The notes: generated by a model from the letters alone, not told the origin. Numbered from the stretch's first letter, positions 36,882-46,580 are shown. The stretch is DNA of 64,000 nucleotides from Pseudomonas kribbensis (GCF_003352185.1 NZ_CP029608.1:248001-312000), one strand, 5' to 3'. Translations and numbers: made by a program.

Positions 36882-37919
36882 TCAGGTACTTTCTCGCTCG
36901 ATGACTTGGCATTGCAGCAAATTAAGTCGCTGCACCTCATCACTCGGCAACACGCCCAGGCTTTCCAGCACCCGTGTCGCCGCCATCTCGCCGATCTCCA
37001 GCGCCGGCGGTTTGATCGTGCTCAGGCTCGGCAGCAGCATCTCGGCGAACGGGTAGTCGCCGAAGCCGAGGACGGCGCAGTCTTCGGGGATCTTGAGGCC
37101 AGCGCGTTGCCCGGCGAGCAGGCCACCTGCGGCGAGGTTGTCGTTGGCGAAGATGATCGCGTCCGGGCGCGGTGAGGCGTTCATCAGTGCTTCCATCGCT
37201 TGCTTGCCGGCCTCGAACGGGGCGCGATCGGCGTCCGGTGCGAACACCCACGGTTCCAGACCCAACTCGCGAACGGTCGCGGCGTAACCGTCGCGACGCT
37301 CCAGCGCACTGAAGTCGCCGGGGGCGCTGTTCTGCACGAAGGCGATTCGCCGATAGCCTTTGCCGTGCAGATAGCGGGCGGCGCTGACCCCCACTTCGAA
37401 GTGCGAAAAGCCGATCTGCATCGGCTCGCGATCCGGTTGGTAATCCCAGGTTTCGATCACCGGAATATCCGCTTCGGCGAGCATCTTTTCCGTGCCCGCA
37501 CTGTGGAAGTGACTGGTCACTACCAGCGCTGCCGGCGACCAGCCAAGAAAGGCCCGCACCGCGTTTTCTTCCTGCTCGGTACTGAAGTAACTCGATGCCA
37601 GAAGAAGCTGATAGCCGTGACGGCTGAGGGTGTCGCTGAAGCCCTGAATGGTATTGGCGAAGATCGGCCCGGAGATGTTCGGGATCACCATGCCGACGAT
37701 TTTCCCCCGCGCCGAGGCGAGCCCACCAGCCACCAGATTCGGTACATAACCCAGCTCAGCGACCACCGCCGCGATCCGCTCGCGGCGTTCGGGCGAGACC
37801 TGTTCCGGCTGGTTGAAGTAGCGCGACACGGTGATCGCCGAAACACCGGCCTGGCGCGCCACCGCGTTGAGGGTCACGCGACCGGCGCCACGGCGTTTGC
37901 GGGGCTTTTCTTCGCTCAA
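36882..37919 (-). CDS. LacI/GntR-type repressor of the divergent TonB-LLM-AKR operon
   Basis: The protein has 345 residues. A TTG start at 37919 is chosen because AAGAAGGA lies 7 bases upstream; an earlier TTG at 37943 has no site. The LacI HTH is VTLNAVARQAGVSAITVSRYF with the hinge helix VPNLVAGGLASAR. The effector domain (KIVGMVIPNISGPIF onward) resembles the GntR branch, which often senses sugar acids. A perfect LacI-type operator stands in the divergent leader at 38007-38020. It converges on hicB. The inducer is unknown. Confidence 0.92.
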   Translation of the reverse strand: MSEEKPRKRRGAGRVTLNAVARQAGVSAITVSRYFNQPEQVSPERRERIAAVVAELGYVPNLVAGGLASARGKIVGMVIPNISGPIFANTIQGFSDTLSRHGYQLLLASSYFSTEQEENAVRAFLGWSPAALVVTSHFHSAGTEKMLAEADIPVIETWDYQPDREPMQIGFSHFEVGVSAARYLHGKGYRRIAFVQNSAPGDFSALERRDGYAATVRELGLEPWVFAPDADRAPFEAGKQAMEALMNASPRPDAIIFANDNLAAGGLLAGQRAGLKIPEDCAVLGFGDYPFAEMLLPSLSTIKPPALEIGEMAATRVLESLGVLPSDEVQRLNLLQCQVIEREST

Positions 37920-38006
37920 GGCTCGATCCTTCTTAAAAACCAAAACGCATATAAAAGTAATTTTTCAGTATTGGACGCTCTATGTCGGGCTTGCCAATAC
38001 TGGCGA

Positions 38007-38020
38007 TGTTAGCGCTAACA
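38007..38020. promoter_or_regulatory. LacI-family operator
   Basis: TGTTAGCGCTAACA is a perfect 14-base palindrome with the central CG typical of LacI/GalR operators. It lies between the repressor gene (start 37919) and the TonB receptor start at 38126, so it could control both. Confidence 0.85.
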
Positions 38021-38125
38021 AAGCGCATTGTCTGCTACTCGCTCGAGCGAATGCCCAAGACACCGAGACAGGCGCTGTCGTCGCAGAACGGCAGCGGTTC
38101 AGGGCAACTTTTCGAGCGGGCAAAC

Positions 38126-40351
38126 ATGCACAACATTCCTGGGGCGATACACAAACTGGCGCAATCGATCCGCGCTGCGGGCTGGATACTCACCGGGCTG
38201 GCCGCGCTGCCGTTGCCCGCCGCGTTCGCCGCCGACAGCACCGATCAAGAGCCGACACTCAAGTCCGTCACGGTCACCGCCACCCGCCGCGAAGAGTCGC
38301 TGCAAAAGGTCCCGGTGGCGGTGTCGGTGATCGACGGCGAGCAGCTGGAGCGCGACAACCGCAACAGTGTGGCGAGCATCGTCCAGCAAGTGCCGTCGTT
38401 GAATTTCCGCACTGGCGCATCGAACAAGGACACCTCGTTGTTCGTGCGTGGCGTGGGGACGATTTCCACTTCGCCGGGCGTCGAGCCGACGGTGGCCACG
38501 GTGATTGATGGTGTGGTTTACGCGCGTCCTGGCCAGTCGACTCTGGATCTGCTGGATCTGGAGCGCGCCGAAGTTCTGCGCGGGCCCCAAGGCACGTTGT
38601 TCGGCAAGAACGCCTCGGCCGGCGTGCTGAACATCACCAGCAAGGCGCCGACCGCCGAGACCCACGGTTACATCGATCAGTCGTACTACAGCGGCAACGA
38701 AAGCCGCACCCGTTTCGGCATCGGTGGAAGTCTGATTCCGGATACGCTCAAGGGCTCGATCAGCACCTTGTTCGGCAGCTATGACGGTAATGTCGACAAC
38801 AAGCACAACGGTCAGGAGGTCAACGGTTACAACCACCGTGGCGTGCGCGGCAAGCTGGAGTTCACTCCGAACGACGACGTTACCTTCACCCTGATCGCCG
38901 ACTACATGCAGTCCCATGATGACGGCCCCAATGGCGTCGTGACCAAGTCGCTGACCCCGGCGTTCACCAATGCACTGAGCCCGGTCAGCGCCACCAGTCA
39001 CAACCGCGATATCAACACCGACACCCGCACCCACGTCGAGGACACCAACAAGGGCCTGTCCGGCCAGCTCGACTGGCAACTCGGCGATTACACCCTGACC
39101 TCGATCACCGCGTGGCGCGGCTGGGACAACACCCAGTATCAGGACGGCGACCGCCTCGGCACGGTGACGGCTGCGTTCCCCGGCACGGCGGACAAAGGCG
39201 ACCTGGCGTTCGACCAGTACTCGCAGGAGCTGCGTCTGGCGTCGCCGAAAGGCGGGTTCCTCGAATACGTCGGCGGCCTGTTCTACATGCACGGCAAGGA
39301 TGACGAGACCTATCAGCGGACCCTGACCACCACCACGCGGACTGACCGTGGCGTCGCCGACTACAGCACCACCAGCGACAGCTACGCGGTGTTCGGCGAA
39401 AGCACGCTGAATTTCACCTCGGACTTGCGTGGCATCGCCGGCCTGCGCTACACCCACGACGATCTGGAATACGATCACCGTCGCGTCTCCACTTCCGCCA
39501 CTACTGTCAGCGGTATTCAACCGGCTACCAGCAGCTCCGGTTCGGTGGACGAGGACGGCTGGTCCGGCCGGCTCGGTTTGCAATACGACCTGAGCGATAC
39601 CGTCACCACCTACCTGACCTACTCGCGCGGCTACAAAGGCCCGGCCTACAACGTGTTCTTCAACATGCAGCCGCGCGATACCGAAGCGCTGAAACCGGAA
39701 ACCTCCAACACCTGGGAGGCGGGGATCAAGGCCTCAAGCTGGAACAATCGCCTGACCACCAACCTCGCGGTTTTCCACAGCGACTACGACAACTATCAGG
39801 CGAACTTTTTCGACACCGTCGCCGGCCAAGTGGTGACGCGCCTGATCAACGCCGGCAGCGTCAGCACCGAAGGCGTGGAACTTGATTACGCCCTGCAGGC
39901 GACCCAACAACTGAAGTTTTCCGGCGCACTGGCCTACACCCGCGCCCGAATCGACCAGTTCGCCTGCCCGGCGGGCGCGGCGGCGTCGTGCAACGTCAAC
40001 GGCAAGCCGCTGCCGTTCAGCCCGGACTGGAAAAGCTACGTGCGCGCCGACTACACCATCCCGCTGGAAAACGGCCTGGATATCGAACTCGGCACCGACT
40101 ACAGCTGGCAGAGCGAAGTGCAGTACGACATCAGCCAGAACACCGACACCAAACAAGGCGCCTACGGCCTCTGGAACGCCAGTGTGGCCCTGGCCGATTA
40201 CTCCAATGGCTGGCGCGTGGCGTTGCTGGGCAAGAACCTCACCGACAAGTCGTATTCGCCGTTGCTTGCCAGCGGTGGCAACTACATCTACCGCGCCGTG
40301 CCCCGCGACGACGAGCGCTACTTCGGCGTGCAACTGCGCAAGGACTTCTGA
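38126..40351 (+). CDS. TonB-dependent outer-membrane receptor under LacI control
   Basis: The protein has 741 residues from the ATG at 38126, the one that directly precedes a signal peptide (AGWILTGLAALPLPAAFAADS). Earlier in-frame ATGs at 37982 and 38051 would add a non-signal extension across the operator. TonB box SVTVTATRREE, plug motif LRGPQGTLFGKNASAG, and a C-terminal Phe are present. The next gene begins 1 bp after its stop. The ligand is presumably the substrate of the downstream LLM and aldo/keto reductase enzymes. Confidence 0.88.
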   Translation: MHNIPGAIHKLAQSIRAAGWILTGLAALPLPAAFAADSTDQEPTLKSVTVTATRREESLQKVPVAVSVIDGEQLERDNRNSVASIVQQVPSLNFRTGASNKDTSLFVRGVGTISTSPGVEPTVATVIDGVVYARPGQSTLDLLDLERAEVLRGPQGTLFGKNASAGVLNITSKAPTAETHGYIDQSYYSGNESRTRFGIGGSLIPDTLKGSISTLFGSYDGNVDNKHNGQEVNGYNHRGVRGKLEFTPNDDVTFTLIADYMQSHDDGPNGVVTKSLTPAFTNALSPVSATSHNRDINTDTRTHVEDTNKGLSGQLDWQLGDYTLTSITAWRGWDNTQYQDGDRLGTVTAAFPGTADKGDLAFDQYSQELRLASPKGGFLEYVGGLFYMHGKDDETYQRTLTTTTRTDRGVADYSTTSDSYAVFGESTLNFTSDLRGIAGLRYTHDDLEYDHRRVSTSATTVSGIQPATSSSGSVDEDGWSGRLGLQYDLSDTVTTYLTYSRGYKGPAYNVFFNMQPRDTEALKPETSNTWEAGIKASSWNNRLTTNLAVFHSDYDNYQANFFDTVAGQVVTRLINAGSVSTEGVELDYALQATQQLKFSGALAYTRARIDQFACPAGAAASCNVNGKPLPFSPDWKSYVRADYTIPLENGLDIELGTDYSWQSEVQYDISQNTDTKQGAYGLWNASVALADYSNGWRVALLGKNLTDKSYSPLLASGGNYIYRAVPRDDERYFGVQLRKDF

Positions 40352-40352
40352 G

Positions 40353-41672
40353 ATGAGCAGACAGCTGAAACTCGGCGCATTCCTCATGGCCACCGGGCAC
40401 CACGTCGCCGCGTGGCGTCACCCGGACGTGCCGGCGAACGCCGGGCTGGATTTCGCCCATTACAAACGCCTGGCGCAGATTGCCGAGGCGGCGAAGTTCG
40501 ACACTTTGTTCGTCGCCGACAGCGTCGCCGCGCCGACCCACGACATCGCCAGCCGCATGGCCCGTTCGGATCACTTCGAACCGCTGACCTTGCTCTCGGC
40601 CTTGAGCGCGGTGACCGAGCACATCGGCCTGATCGCTACGGCCACCACCAGCTACAACGAGCCGTACCACGTGGCGCGTAAATTCGCTTCGCTCGATCAC
40701 CTGTCCGGCGGGCGAGCGGGGTGGAATCTGGTGACTTCGGACAACGCCGCCGAAGCGCAGAATTTCGGCCGCGACGAACACATCGGCCATGCAGAACGCT
40801 ACAGCCGTGCCCGGGAATTTCATCAGGTAGTCACCGGGCTTTGGGACAGTTGGCAGGACGACGCCTTCATTCGCGACAAGGCCAGCGGCGCCTATTACGA
40901 CCCGGAAAAACTGCATGTGCTGGATCACGTCGGCGAGCACTTCAAGGTCAAAGGCCCGCTGAATGTCGCGCGTTCGCCACAGGGTCAGCCGGTGATCGTG
41001 CAGGCCGGCTCGTCGGAAACCGGGCGGGAACTGGCGGCGCAGACGGCCGAGGTGGTGTTCACCGCGCAGACCTCGCTGGCCAGCGCCCAAGCGTTCTACG
41101 CCGACCTCAAGGGCCGTTTGCCGAAGTACGGACGGAGTGCCGATTCGCTGAAAATCATGCCCGGCGTGTTTGTCGTGGTCGGGCAGACGGAAGCCGACGC
41201 GCAGGAAAAATGTGAAACGTTTCAGCAATTGGTCGAACCCGAGGTTGGCGTCGCCCTGCTTGGGCGTATGCTGGGCAACTTCGATCTGTCGAAGTACCCG
41301 CTGGACGGGCCGCTGCCGGAACTGCCGCTGACCGACAGCGGCCAGCAGAGCCGGCAGAAACTGCTGACAGAACTGGCCGGCCGGGAGCATCTGACCCTGG
41401 CCGAACTGGGCCGCAGAATCGCCGGCGGCCGCGGGCATTACAGCGTCGTCGGCACGCCGGCGCAGATTGCCGACCGCTTGCAGGAATGGTTCGAGCAGGG
41501 CGCGGCGGACGGCTTCAACGTGCTGGTGCCGCACCTGCCCGGCGGGCTCGAAGACTTCGCCAATGGCGTGGTCCCGGAACTGCAACGGCGCGGACTGTTC
41601 AGAACCGAATACGAGGGCCGGACCTTGCGCCAGAACCTTGGCCTCGCCCGGCCTGACAATCGCTTTGCGTAG
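40353..41672 (+). CDS. LLM-class flavin-dependent monooxygenase (NtaA/SnaA/DszA type)
   Basis: The protein has 439 residues from the ATG one base after the receptor stop. It has the group's motifs: TTSYNEPYHVARKFASLDHL, SGGRAGWNLVTSDN, GQPVIVQAGSSETGRELAA. It is a paralogue of the LLM protein at 23.5-24.8 kb but clearly divergent. FMNH2-dependent cleavage of a C-S or C-N bond is the expected chemistry. Control by a LacI-type repressor is unusual for sulfur-starvation genes and hints at a specific carbon or mixed substrate. Confidence 0.9.
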   Translation: MSRQLKLGAFLMATGHHVAAWRHPDVPANAGLDFAHYKRLAQIAEAAKFDTLFVADSVAAPTHDIASRMARSDHFEPLTLLSALSAVTEHIGLIATATTSYNEPYHVARKFASLDHLSGGRAGWNLVTSDNAAEAQNFGRDEHIGHAERYSRAREFHQVVTGLWDSWQDDAFIRDKASGAYYDPEKLHVLDHVGEHFKVKGPLNVARSPQGQPVIVQAGSSETGRELAAQTAEVVFTAQTSLASAQAFYADLKGRLPKYGRSADSLKIMPGVFVVVGQTEADAQEKCETFQQLVEPEVGVALLGRMLGNFDLSKYPLDGPLPELPLTDSGQQSRQKLLTELAGREHLTLAELGRRIAGGRGHYSVVGTPAQIADRLQEWFEQGAADGFNVLVPHLPGGLEDFANGVVPELQRRGLFRTEYEGRTLRQNLGLARPDNRFA

Positions 41673-41711
41673 CAATCGACACCCATTTCAAGACCGACAG
41701 GAGAGGATTCG

Positions 41712-42749
41712 ATGACTTACACCGCTGCCGAAAACCGCTATGACTCCATCCCTTACCGCCGCGTCGGACGCAGCGGTCTGGTATTGCCTGCGCTGTCTCT
41801 GGGCCTGTGGCACAACTTCGGTGACAGCACGCCGATCGACACTCAGCGCTCGTTGCTGCGCACGGCGTTCGATCTGGGGATCAACCACTTCGACCTGGCC
41901 AACAACTACGGCCCGCCCTATGGCAGCGCCGAGACCAATTTCGGCCGCCTGCTGCGCGAAGACTTCAAGCAGTACCGCGATGAACTGATCATCTCCAGCA
42001 AGGCCGGTTGGGACATGTGGCCCGGCCCTTACGGCCAGGGCGGCGGCTCGCGCAAATACGTGTTGGCCAGCCTCGACCAGAGCCTGCAACGCCTGGGCCT
42101 GGACTATGTGGATATCTTCTATTCGCACCGCTTCGACCCGGACACCCCACTGGAAGAAACCGCCAGCGCCCTCGCCACGGCGGTGCAGCAGGGCAAGGCG
42201 TTGTACATCGGCATCTCGTCGTACTCCGGGGTGAAAACCCGTGAAATCGCCGCGTTGCTCAAAGAGTGGAAAGTGCCGCTGCTGATTCACCAACCGGCCT
42301 ACAACCTGCTCAACCGCTGGGTGGAAAAGGACCTGCTCGACACCACCGACGAACTCGGCACCGGCGTGATTGCATTCACCCCGCTGGCGCAAGGTCTGCT
42401 GACCGACAAATACCTCAACGGCGTGCCGGCGGATGCACGGGTCAATCGTCCGGGTGGTGGTTCGTTGCAGGCTTCGCACTTGTCCGAGGCGAACATTGCT
42501 CACGTGCGGGCGCTGAACGAGATCGCCAAGCGTCGAGGGCAAAGCCTGGCGCAACTGGCATTAGCGTGGACCTTGCGCGATCCTCGGGTGACCTCGGCGC
42601 TGATCGGCGCGAGCCGGCCGGAGCAGATTGTCGAGAACGTCGGGGCGTTGAAGAACCTGAGCTTTAGTGCGGAGGAGCTGGCGGAGATTGACCGGTTTGC
42701 TCAGGAGGGCGGGATTAATCTTTGGGAGAAGCCTTCGACGGCGGTGTAG
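41712..42749 (+). CDS. Aldo/keto reductase (YghZ type)
   Basis: The protein has 345 residues, the length of YghZ/MgrA-type enzymes that reduce aldehydes such as L-glyceraldehyde 3-phosphate or methylglyoxal with NADPH. The catalytic tetrad is visible: Asp and Tyr in NHFDLANNYGPPYG, Lys in LIISSKAGW and His in IFYSHRFDPD. CAGGAGAGG is the ribosome site. It is the third gene of the LacI-controlled run and could reduce an aldehyde produced by the monooxygenase. Confidence 0.92.
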   Translation: MTYTAAENRYDSIPYRRVGRSGLVLPALSLGLWHNFGDSTPIDTQRSLLRTAFDLGINHFDLANNYGPPYGSAETNFGRLLREDFKQYRDELIISSKAGWDMWPGPYGQGGGSRKYVLASLDQSLQRLGLDYVDIFYSHRFDPDTPLEETASALATAVQQGKALYIGISSYSGVKTREIAALLKEWKVPLLIHQPAYNLLNRWVEKDLLDTTDELGTGVIAFTPLAQGLLTDKYLNGVPADARVNRPGGGSLQASHLSEANIAHVRALNEIAKRRGQSLAQLALAWTLRDPRVTSALIGASRPEQIVENVGALKNLSFSAEELAEIDRFAQEGGINLWEKPSTAV

Positions 42750-42773
42750 GTGGTTTCGAAGACTTGAAGCGTC

Positions 42774-42816
42774 ATTACGGAGAAGCCTCACTGGACGAGG
42801 TTTCTCCGTAATTTTT
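42774..42816. terminator. Terminator between the AKR gene and the XRE-ImmA gene
   Basis: Sixteen-base arms with one mismatch (ATTACGGAGAAGCCTC at 42774-42789, partner at 42797-42812) end in TTTTT. A's on the other side allow it to serve the convergent gene as well. Confidence 0.9.
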
Positions 42817-42822
42817 GTAGTT

Positions 42823-44025
42823 TTACTTTTTGCTCGGGAACCCGAGTACTTCTGCGGTCTCGCTGAAAAATGAATCTCTTGCGGTTCGTTTTCTCAGTTG
42901 CATGTCGATCACCTGTGACTGATCTGGCAGGGTGAAGTAACCCTTGTCCAAACTGCATAGGCTTTCCAGTGTGGGTAGCGGTAATCCGAGCAACTGTCTG
43001 AGTTGAGATCGAGAAAGGACTTTATTTTCCACGAGCATTTTTACGCCTCGTGCAATCAACTGAGGCCTTTCAAAGTCGAAGTCAGCGTCCATCGGCTCAC
43101 CTTTGACCCATCCTCTTGCTGACCTAGCCTTCCACAGTCTTGTTGTAGTGGTTTCGTTGATTATTTCCAGATCCTGGCATCTACGAACCATTGCTGCTAC
43201 AGAGACTTTCCAGCGTGGTTTCAACGCTAGCAAAGTATCCAAGGTAGGCCATCGAATTTCTCTCAGGAAGCTCTCCGCTGGCATCAGGAATGCGCTGGCG
43301 AATCGATGAGCCTGAGACTCAAGCAGATCGTAATTCGATTCGTACTGCTCCTTCGATACATGACGATGTAGAACGATATGCCCCAATTCATGTGCAGCAT
43401 CGAATCGGTTTCGTATGCCGTTCGCCTTGTCTGCTACAAGGAGGACATAAGGTCGCTGATCCAACTCGTACCAATTTGAAACGCCATCCATTTTCAAATG
43501 GCCCAATGTGGTCCGAGTACAGACGATGCCTGCGTTTTCGAGAACCTGAATGACATTGGGGATAGGAGCAGTCCCAAGCCCCCAGGCTTGGCGGCATTCG
43601 CTGGCCATTCGTTCGATTTCTTCGTCCGAAATCAGCAAGCAGTTACTTTCTTCCAGATGAGGAACATTTACTGCGACGAATTCCAGGCTTTCCTGAAGCT
43701 TATACGAGACGTCCTGAAGCCATTCCAGGCGTACTTCCGCTATTTCCCTGGCGTTTGCCGTGGCACTTACCTGAGATCGAAAAAAGAACGGCGTACGCTC
43801 ACTCGTTACGATTTGTTCTTCAAGTAGCCAATTCTCACTGACGCCGAAGACCTCACATAGTCGTTGGAAAGCATCGGCCTCAGGAACCTGCACCCCGTTT
43901 TCCCATTTGGAGATGTTTCCAGAGGCGCGCCCCACCATTTCGGCTAACGCGGTTTGGGTGATGCCAAACGTGAGCCGTAACTGCTTGAGACGCTCGGACT
44001 GGAAGCCCGCGACTCCAGTTCTCAT
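42823..44025 (-). CDS. XRE-type HTH regulator fused to an ImmA/IrrE metallopeptidase
   Basis: The protein has 400 residues; AGAGGTG precedes the ATG. Residues 10-70 form an XRE HTH (FGITQTALAEMVGRASGNIS) and about 160-300 an ImmA/IrrE peptidase with zinc motif HELGH (212-216). The C-terminus is uncharacterised. Such fusions cleave repressors or act as antitoxins/regulators in phage and stress systems. It follows the hypothetical gene at 44029-44706 by 3 bp. GC content is visibly lower than in flanking genes, suggesting acquisition. Confidence 0.9.
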   Translation of the reverse strand: MRTGVAGFQSERLKQLRLTFGITQTALAEMVGRASGNISKWENGVQVPEADAFQRLCEVFGVSENWLLEEQIVTSERTPFFFRSQVSATANAREIAEVRLEWLQDVSYKLQESLEFVAVNVPHLEESNCLLISDEEIERMASECRQAWGLGTAPIPNVIQVLENAGIVCTRTTLGHLKMDGVSNWYELDQRPYVLLVADKANGIRNRFDAAHELGHIVLHRHVSKEQYESNYDLLESQAHRFASAFLMPAESFLREIRWPTLDTLLALKPRWKVSVAAMVRRCQDLEIINETTTTRLWKARSARGWVKGEPMDADFDFERPQLIARGVKMLVENKVLSRSQLRQLLGLPLPTLESLCSLDKGYFTLPDQSQVIDMQLRKRTARDSFFSETAEVLGFPSKK

Positions 44026-44028
44026 GCT

Positions 44029-44706
44029 TCACCTCTTGGAATTTTTCTCATCATCAATTTGATCTTCAACGTCTTCGGCGCGGCGCATCTTATCTCGCAA
44101 TTTCACCAATTCAATCGGTTTCTGATCAGTAGCCTGATTATCAGAATAGCTCTGAAGCAGCTCTTCAAATGTGCAATCCATGTGGAAACCTTTCCCGTTG
44201 AAATAGGGCACCGCCATCATGATTGCAACGGGTTCTGATTGATCTGCTGAACGAGGTGGTGGTGCATGGACTACGACAAGCGCATGAATCAGTTGTTCGG
44301 TAACTGTGTGAGCGAGCCCGTCAATCCAATCCATTTGAATTGAGGCTAGTGACTCATTCAACGTTTTGAGTTCGTTGCGGTGTTTGGCAGCTCGGATTTC
44401 TTTCTGCCAAGGCAATACAACGGCTGTGATGCGCAGCTTTCCCAATTCCAAAAGAACGTAGTTATGTCCTTTGGGATCCGTGCTCTTGACGATAGGATTC
44501 CAGCGCTTCATCCCAGCCAAGGCGTCCTGAACAAGTGAATGGCGCAGATGACCTCGCAAGTCTTCCGGGGGCGTGTGAATCAGGAGGTCTTCAACCTCCT
44601 TGGCCGCCTTTTGAAATGTCTGTGGGATCAAGACCTCAAGTTCATCAAAGAACTCCCTGTCGACCTGCGCACGAATGAAACCCTGGATTTCTTCTTTTGT
44701 GACCAT
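44029..44706 (-). CDS. Hypothetical protein paired with the XRE-ImmA gene
   Basis: The protein has 225 residues from the ATG at 44706 (an upstream GTG at 44715 is badly spaced). No signal or membrane segment is seen. It appears mixed alpha/beta, rich in charged residues at the C-terminus (LRDKMRRAEDVEDQIDDE). The segment AIMMAVPYFNGKGFHMDCTFEELL is distinctive. It is the first gene of a two-gene operon with an XRE-ImmA protein. It may be a toxin or effector whose partner is the regulator, but nothing in the sequence proves that. I recognise no family. Confidence 0.75.
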   Translation of the reverse strand: MVTKEEIQGFIRAQVDREFFDELEVLIPQTFQKAAKEVEDLLIHTPPEDLRGHLRHSLVQDALAGMKRWNPIVKSTDPKGHNYVLLELGKLRITAVVLPWQKEIRAAKHRNELKTLNESLASIQMDWIDGLAHTVTEQLIHALVVVHAPPPRSADQSEPVAIMMAVPYFNGKGFHMDCTFEELLQSYSDNQATDQKPIELVKLRDKMRRAEDVEDQIDDEKNSKR

Positions 44707-44730
44707 GCGATTCACCGCTCACTATTCGGT

Positions 44731-44805
44731 AAGCGGATTTTTACTTCATTTTTATTCGTTATGAAAGCGGTGGCTGTTCTTTTGTACAGTACTCCGACAA
44801 GCGGA
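44731..44805. promoter_or_regulatory. Evenly spaced AAGCGG repeats upstream of the XRE-ImmA operon
   Basis: AAGCGG occurs at 44731, 44765 and 44799, exactly 34 bp apart each time. They lie 25-95 bp upstream of the first gene in an A/T-rich leader. They are candidate sites for autoregulation by the XRE domain. Confidence 0.45.
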
Positions 44806-44840
44806 ACATTTTAGGATGGCGAGTTTTCTTGCCGAGGCTT

Positions 44841-45683
44841 TCACCTGAAATACGGCACATCCCCCAACACCGTAGCCCGCTGCATCACCCGCCGCGCCGG
44901 CCGGTAATCATCCACCGCGTAATGCTGCGTCACGCGGTTGTCCCAGAACGCGATGTCATCCTTCTGCCAACGCCAGCGAATGGTGAATTCCGGCCGCGTC
45001 GCGTGGGCGAACAAGAACTTCAGCACCGCTTCACTCTCGGTTTCCGACAACTCATTGATCTTCGAAGTAAAGCCTTCGTTGACGAACAGCGAGCGGCGCC
45101 CGCTCACCGGGTGAGTGCGAATCACTGGATGCGACAGCGGTGGATTCTTGCGCCGTGCCTCTTCCCACTGCGCCAGTGCTTCCGGCGTGTTGCCGTAACG
45201 CTCCAGCGGAAACGAGCGGGTGAAGTCGTGAGCCGCGGTCAGCCCTTCGAGCATTGCCTTCATCGGCACCGACAGCGCTTCATACGCAGCAATCCCGCTG
45301 GCCCACAACGTGTCGCCACCGAACTCCGGCAACAGCTTGGCGCTGAGCACTGCGCCCATGGCCGGGGTCGTCAGGAAGGTCACGTCGGTGTGCCAGATCG
45401 CGTTGTCGCGCACGTCGGTGACGGCGGTGTCGAGGATCAGCACTTCCGGTTGTTCCGGCACGTTCGGGTAGATCGGGTGAATGTGCAGGTCGCCGAAATA
45501 GTGGGCGAAGCGCGCCTGTTGCGACGGCTCGATTGGCTGATTGCGGAAGAACAGCACCTGATATTTGAGCAGAGCCTGCTCGATGGCGTCGCGTTGTTCC
45601 AGGTTCAGCGGCTGGCTGATGTCGACGCCGCTGATCTGTGCGCCGAGGGCCGAGCTTAACGGGGTGATGTTCAGGCTGCTCAT
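44841..45683 (-). CDS. tauD: Taurine dioxygenase
   Basis: The protein has 280 residues from 45683 ([10 protein letters not shown]); an in-frame start 15 bases earlier is possible. It is a 2-oxoglutarate/Fe(II)-dependent enzyme that releases sulfite from taurine. The iron ligands are H98 and D100 in IWHTDVTFL and the His in [11 protein letters not shown]; the Arg in [10 protein letters not shown] binds 2-oxoglutarate. It ends the tauABCD operon. Confidence 0.93.
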   Translation of the reverse strand: MSSLNITPLSSALGAQISGVDISQPLNLEQRDAIEQALLKYQVLFFRNQPIEPSQQARFAHYFGDLHIHPIYPNVPEQPEVLILDTAVTDVRDNAIWHTDVTFLTTPAMGAVLSAKLLPEFGGDTLWASGIAAYEALSVPMKAMLEGLTAAHDFTRSFPLERYGNTPEALAQWEEARRKNPPLSHPVIRTHPVSGRRSLFVNEGFTSKINELSETESEAVLKFLFAHATRPEFTIRWRWQKDDIAFWDNRVTQHYAVDDYRPARRVMQRATVLGDVPYFR

Positions 45684-45740
45684 GGTGGTTCTCTTCAATT
45701 CCGGGGCCCCGAAACTGTCGGGGTAGTCAGTGCTGAAAAA

Positions 45741-46580
45741 TCAGTGGGCCTGGCCGTGCCACGGCACCAGTTTGCGTTGCAGGGCACGCAGGCCCATTTC
45801 CATGGCGAAGGCGATCAGGGCGATGACCAGAATCCCCAGCACCACCACATCGGTGACCAGGAATTGCGCAGCTGACTGCACCATGAAGCCAAGTCCGCTT
45901 GTGGCCGCGATCAATTCGGCAGCGACCAGAGTCGACCAGCCGACACCGAGGCCAATGCGCACACCGGTCAGAATGTCCGGCAGGGCGCTGGGCAAAATCA
46001 CGTGGCGGATCAGTTGCGCGCGGGTAGCGCCCAACGATTGCGCGGCGCGCAGTTTGGCCGGGTCCACGGTGCGCACGCCGGTGGCGGTGGCAATCGCGAT
46101 CGGGGCGAAAATCGCCAGGTAGATCAGCAGCACTTTCGACAGCTCGCCGATACCGCACCAGATCACGATCAGCGGCAGATAGGCGAGTGGCGGAATAGGG
46201 CGGTAGAACTCGATCAGCGGATCCAGCACCCCACGGGCGATGCGGTTGGCGCCGATGGCAATGCCCACCGGCACGGCGGTCAAAATCGCAAAACCGAGGC
46301 CCAGACCGATGCGGCTCAGGCTCGCGCCCAAGTGCTGCCACAACGTCGAATCCATGTAGCCCGTGGTCGCCAGCAACCAGCCTTTTTGCAGCACGGCGGA
46401 CGGTGGCGGCAGGAACAGCGGTTCGATCAGGCCGGTGGCGGTCACGGCCCACCAGATCACCAGCAACGCGAACAAGGTCAGCAGGCTGATCCAGCGGGTG
46501 CTGAGGCTGCGGCGCACGGGAATCACCACCGAGGTGGCGGCAGGTTTTACTGCGGTGGCGGAAACGTCGTAACTGCTCAT
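45741..46580 (-). CDS. tauC: Taurine ABC transporter permease
   Basis: The protein has 279 residues with about six membrane helices and the EAA loop [20 protein letters not shown] of the SsuC/TauC family. Its start overlaps the tauB stop by 4 bp. It forms the inner-membrane channel for taurine. Confidence 0.93.
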   Translation of the reverse strand: MSSYDVSATAVKPAATSVVIPVRRSLSTRWISLLTLFALLVIWWAVTATGLIEPLFLPPPSAVLQKGWLLATTGYMDSTLWQHLGASLSRIGLGLGFAILTAVPVGIAIGANRIARGVLDPLIEFYRPIPPLAYLPLIVIWCGIGELSKVLLIYLAIFAPIAIATATGVRTVDPAKLRAAQSLGATRAQLIRHVILPSALPDILTGVRIGLGVGWSTLVAAELIAATSGLGFMVQSAAQFLVTDVVVLGILVIALIAFAMEMGLRALQRKLVPWHGQAH

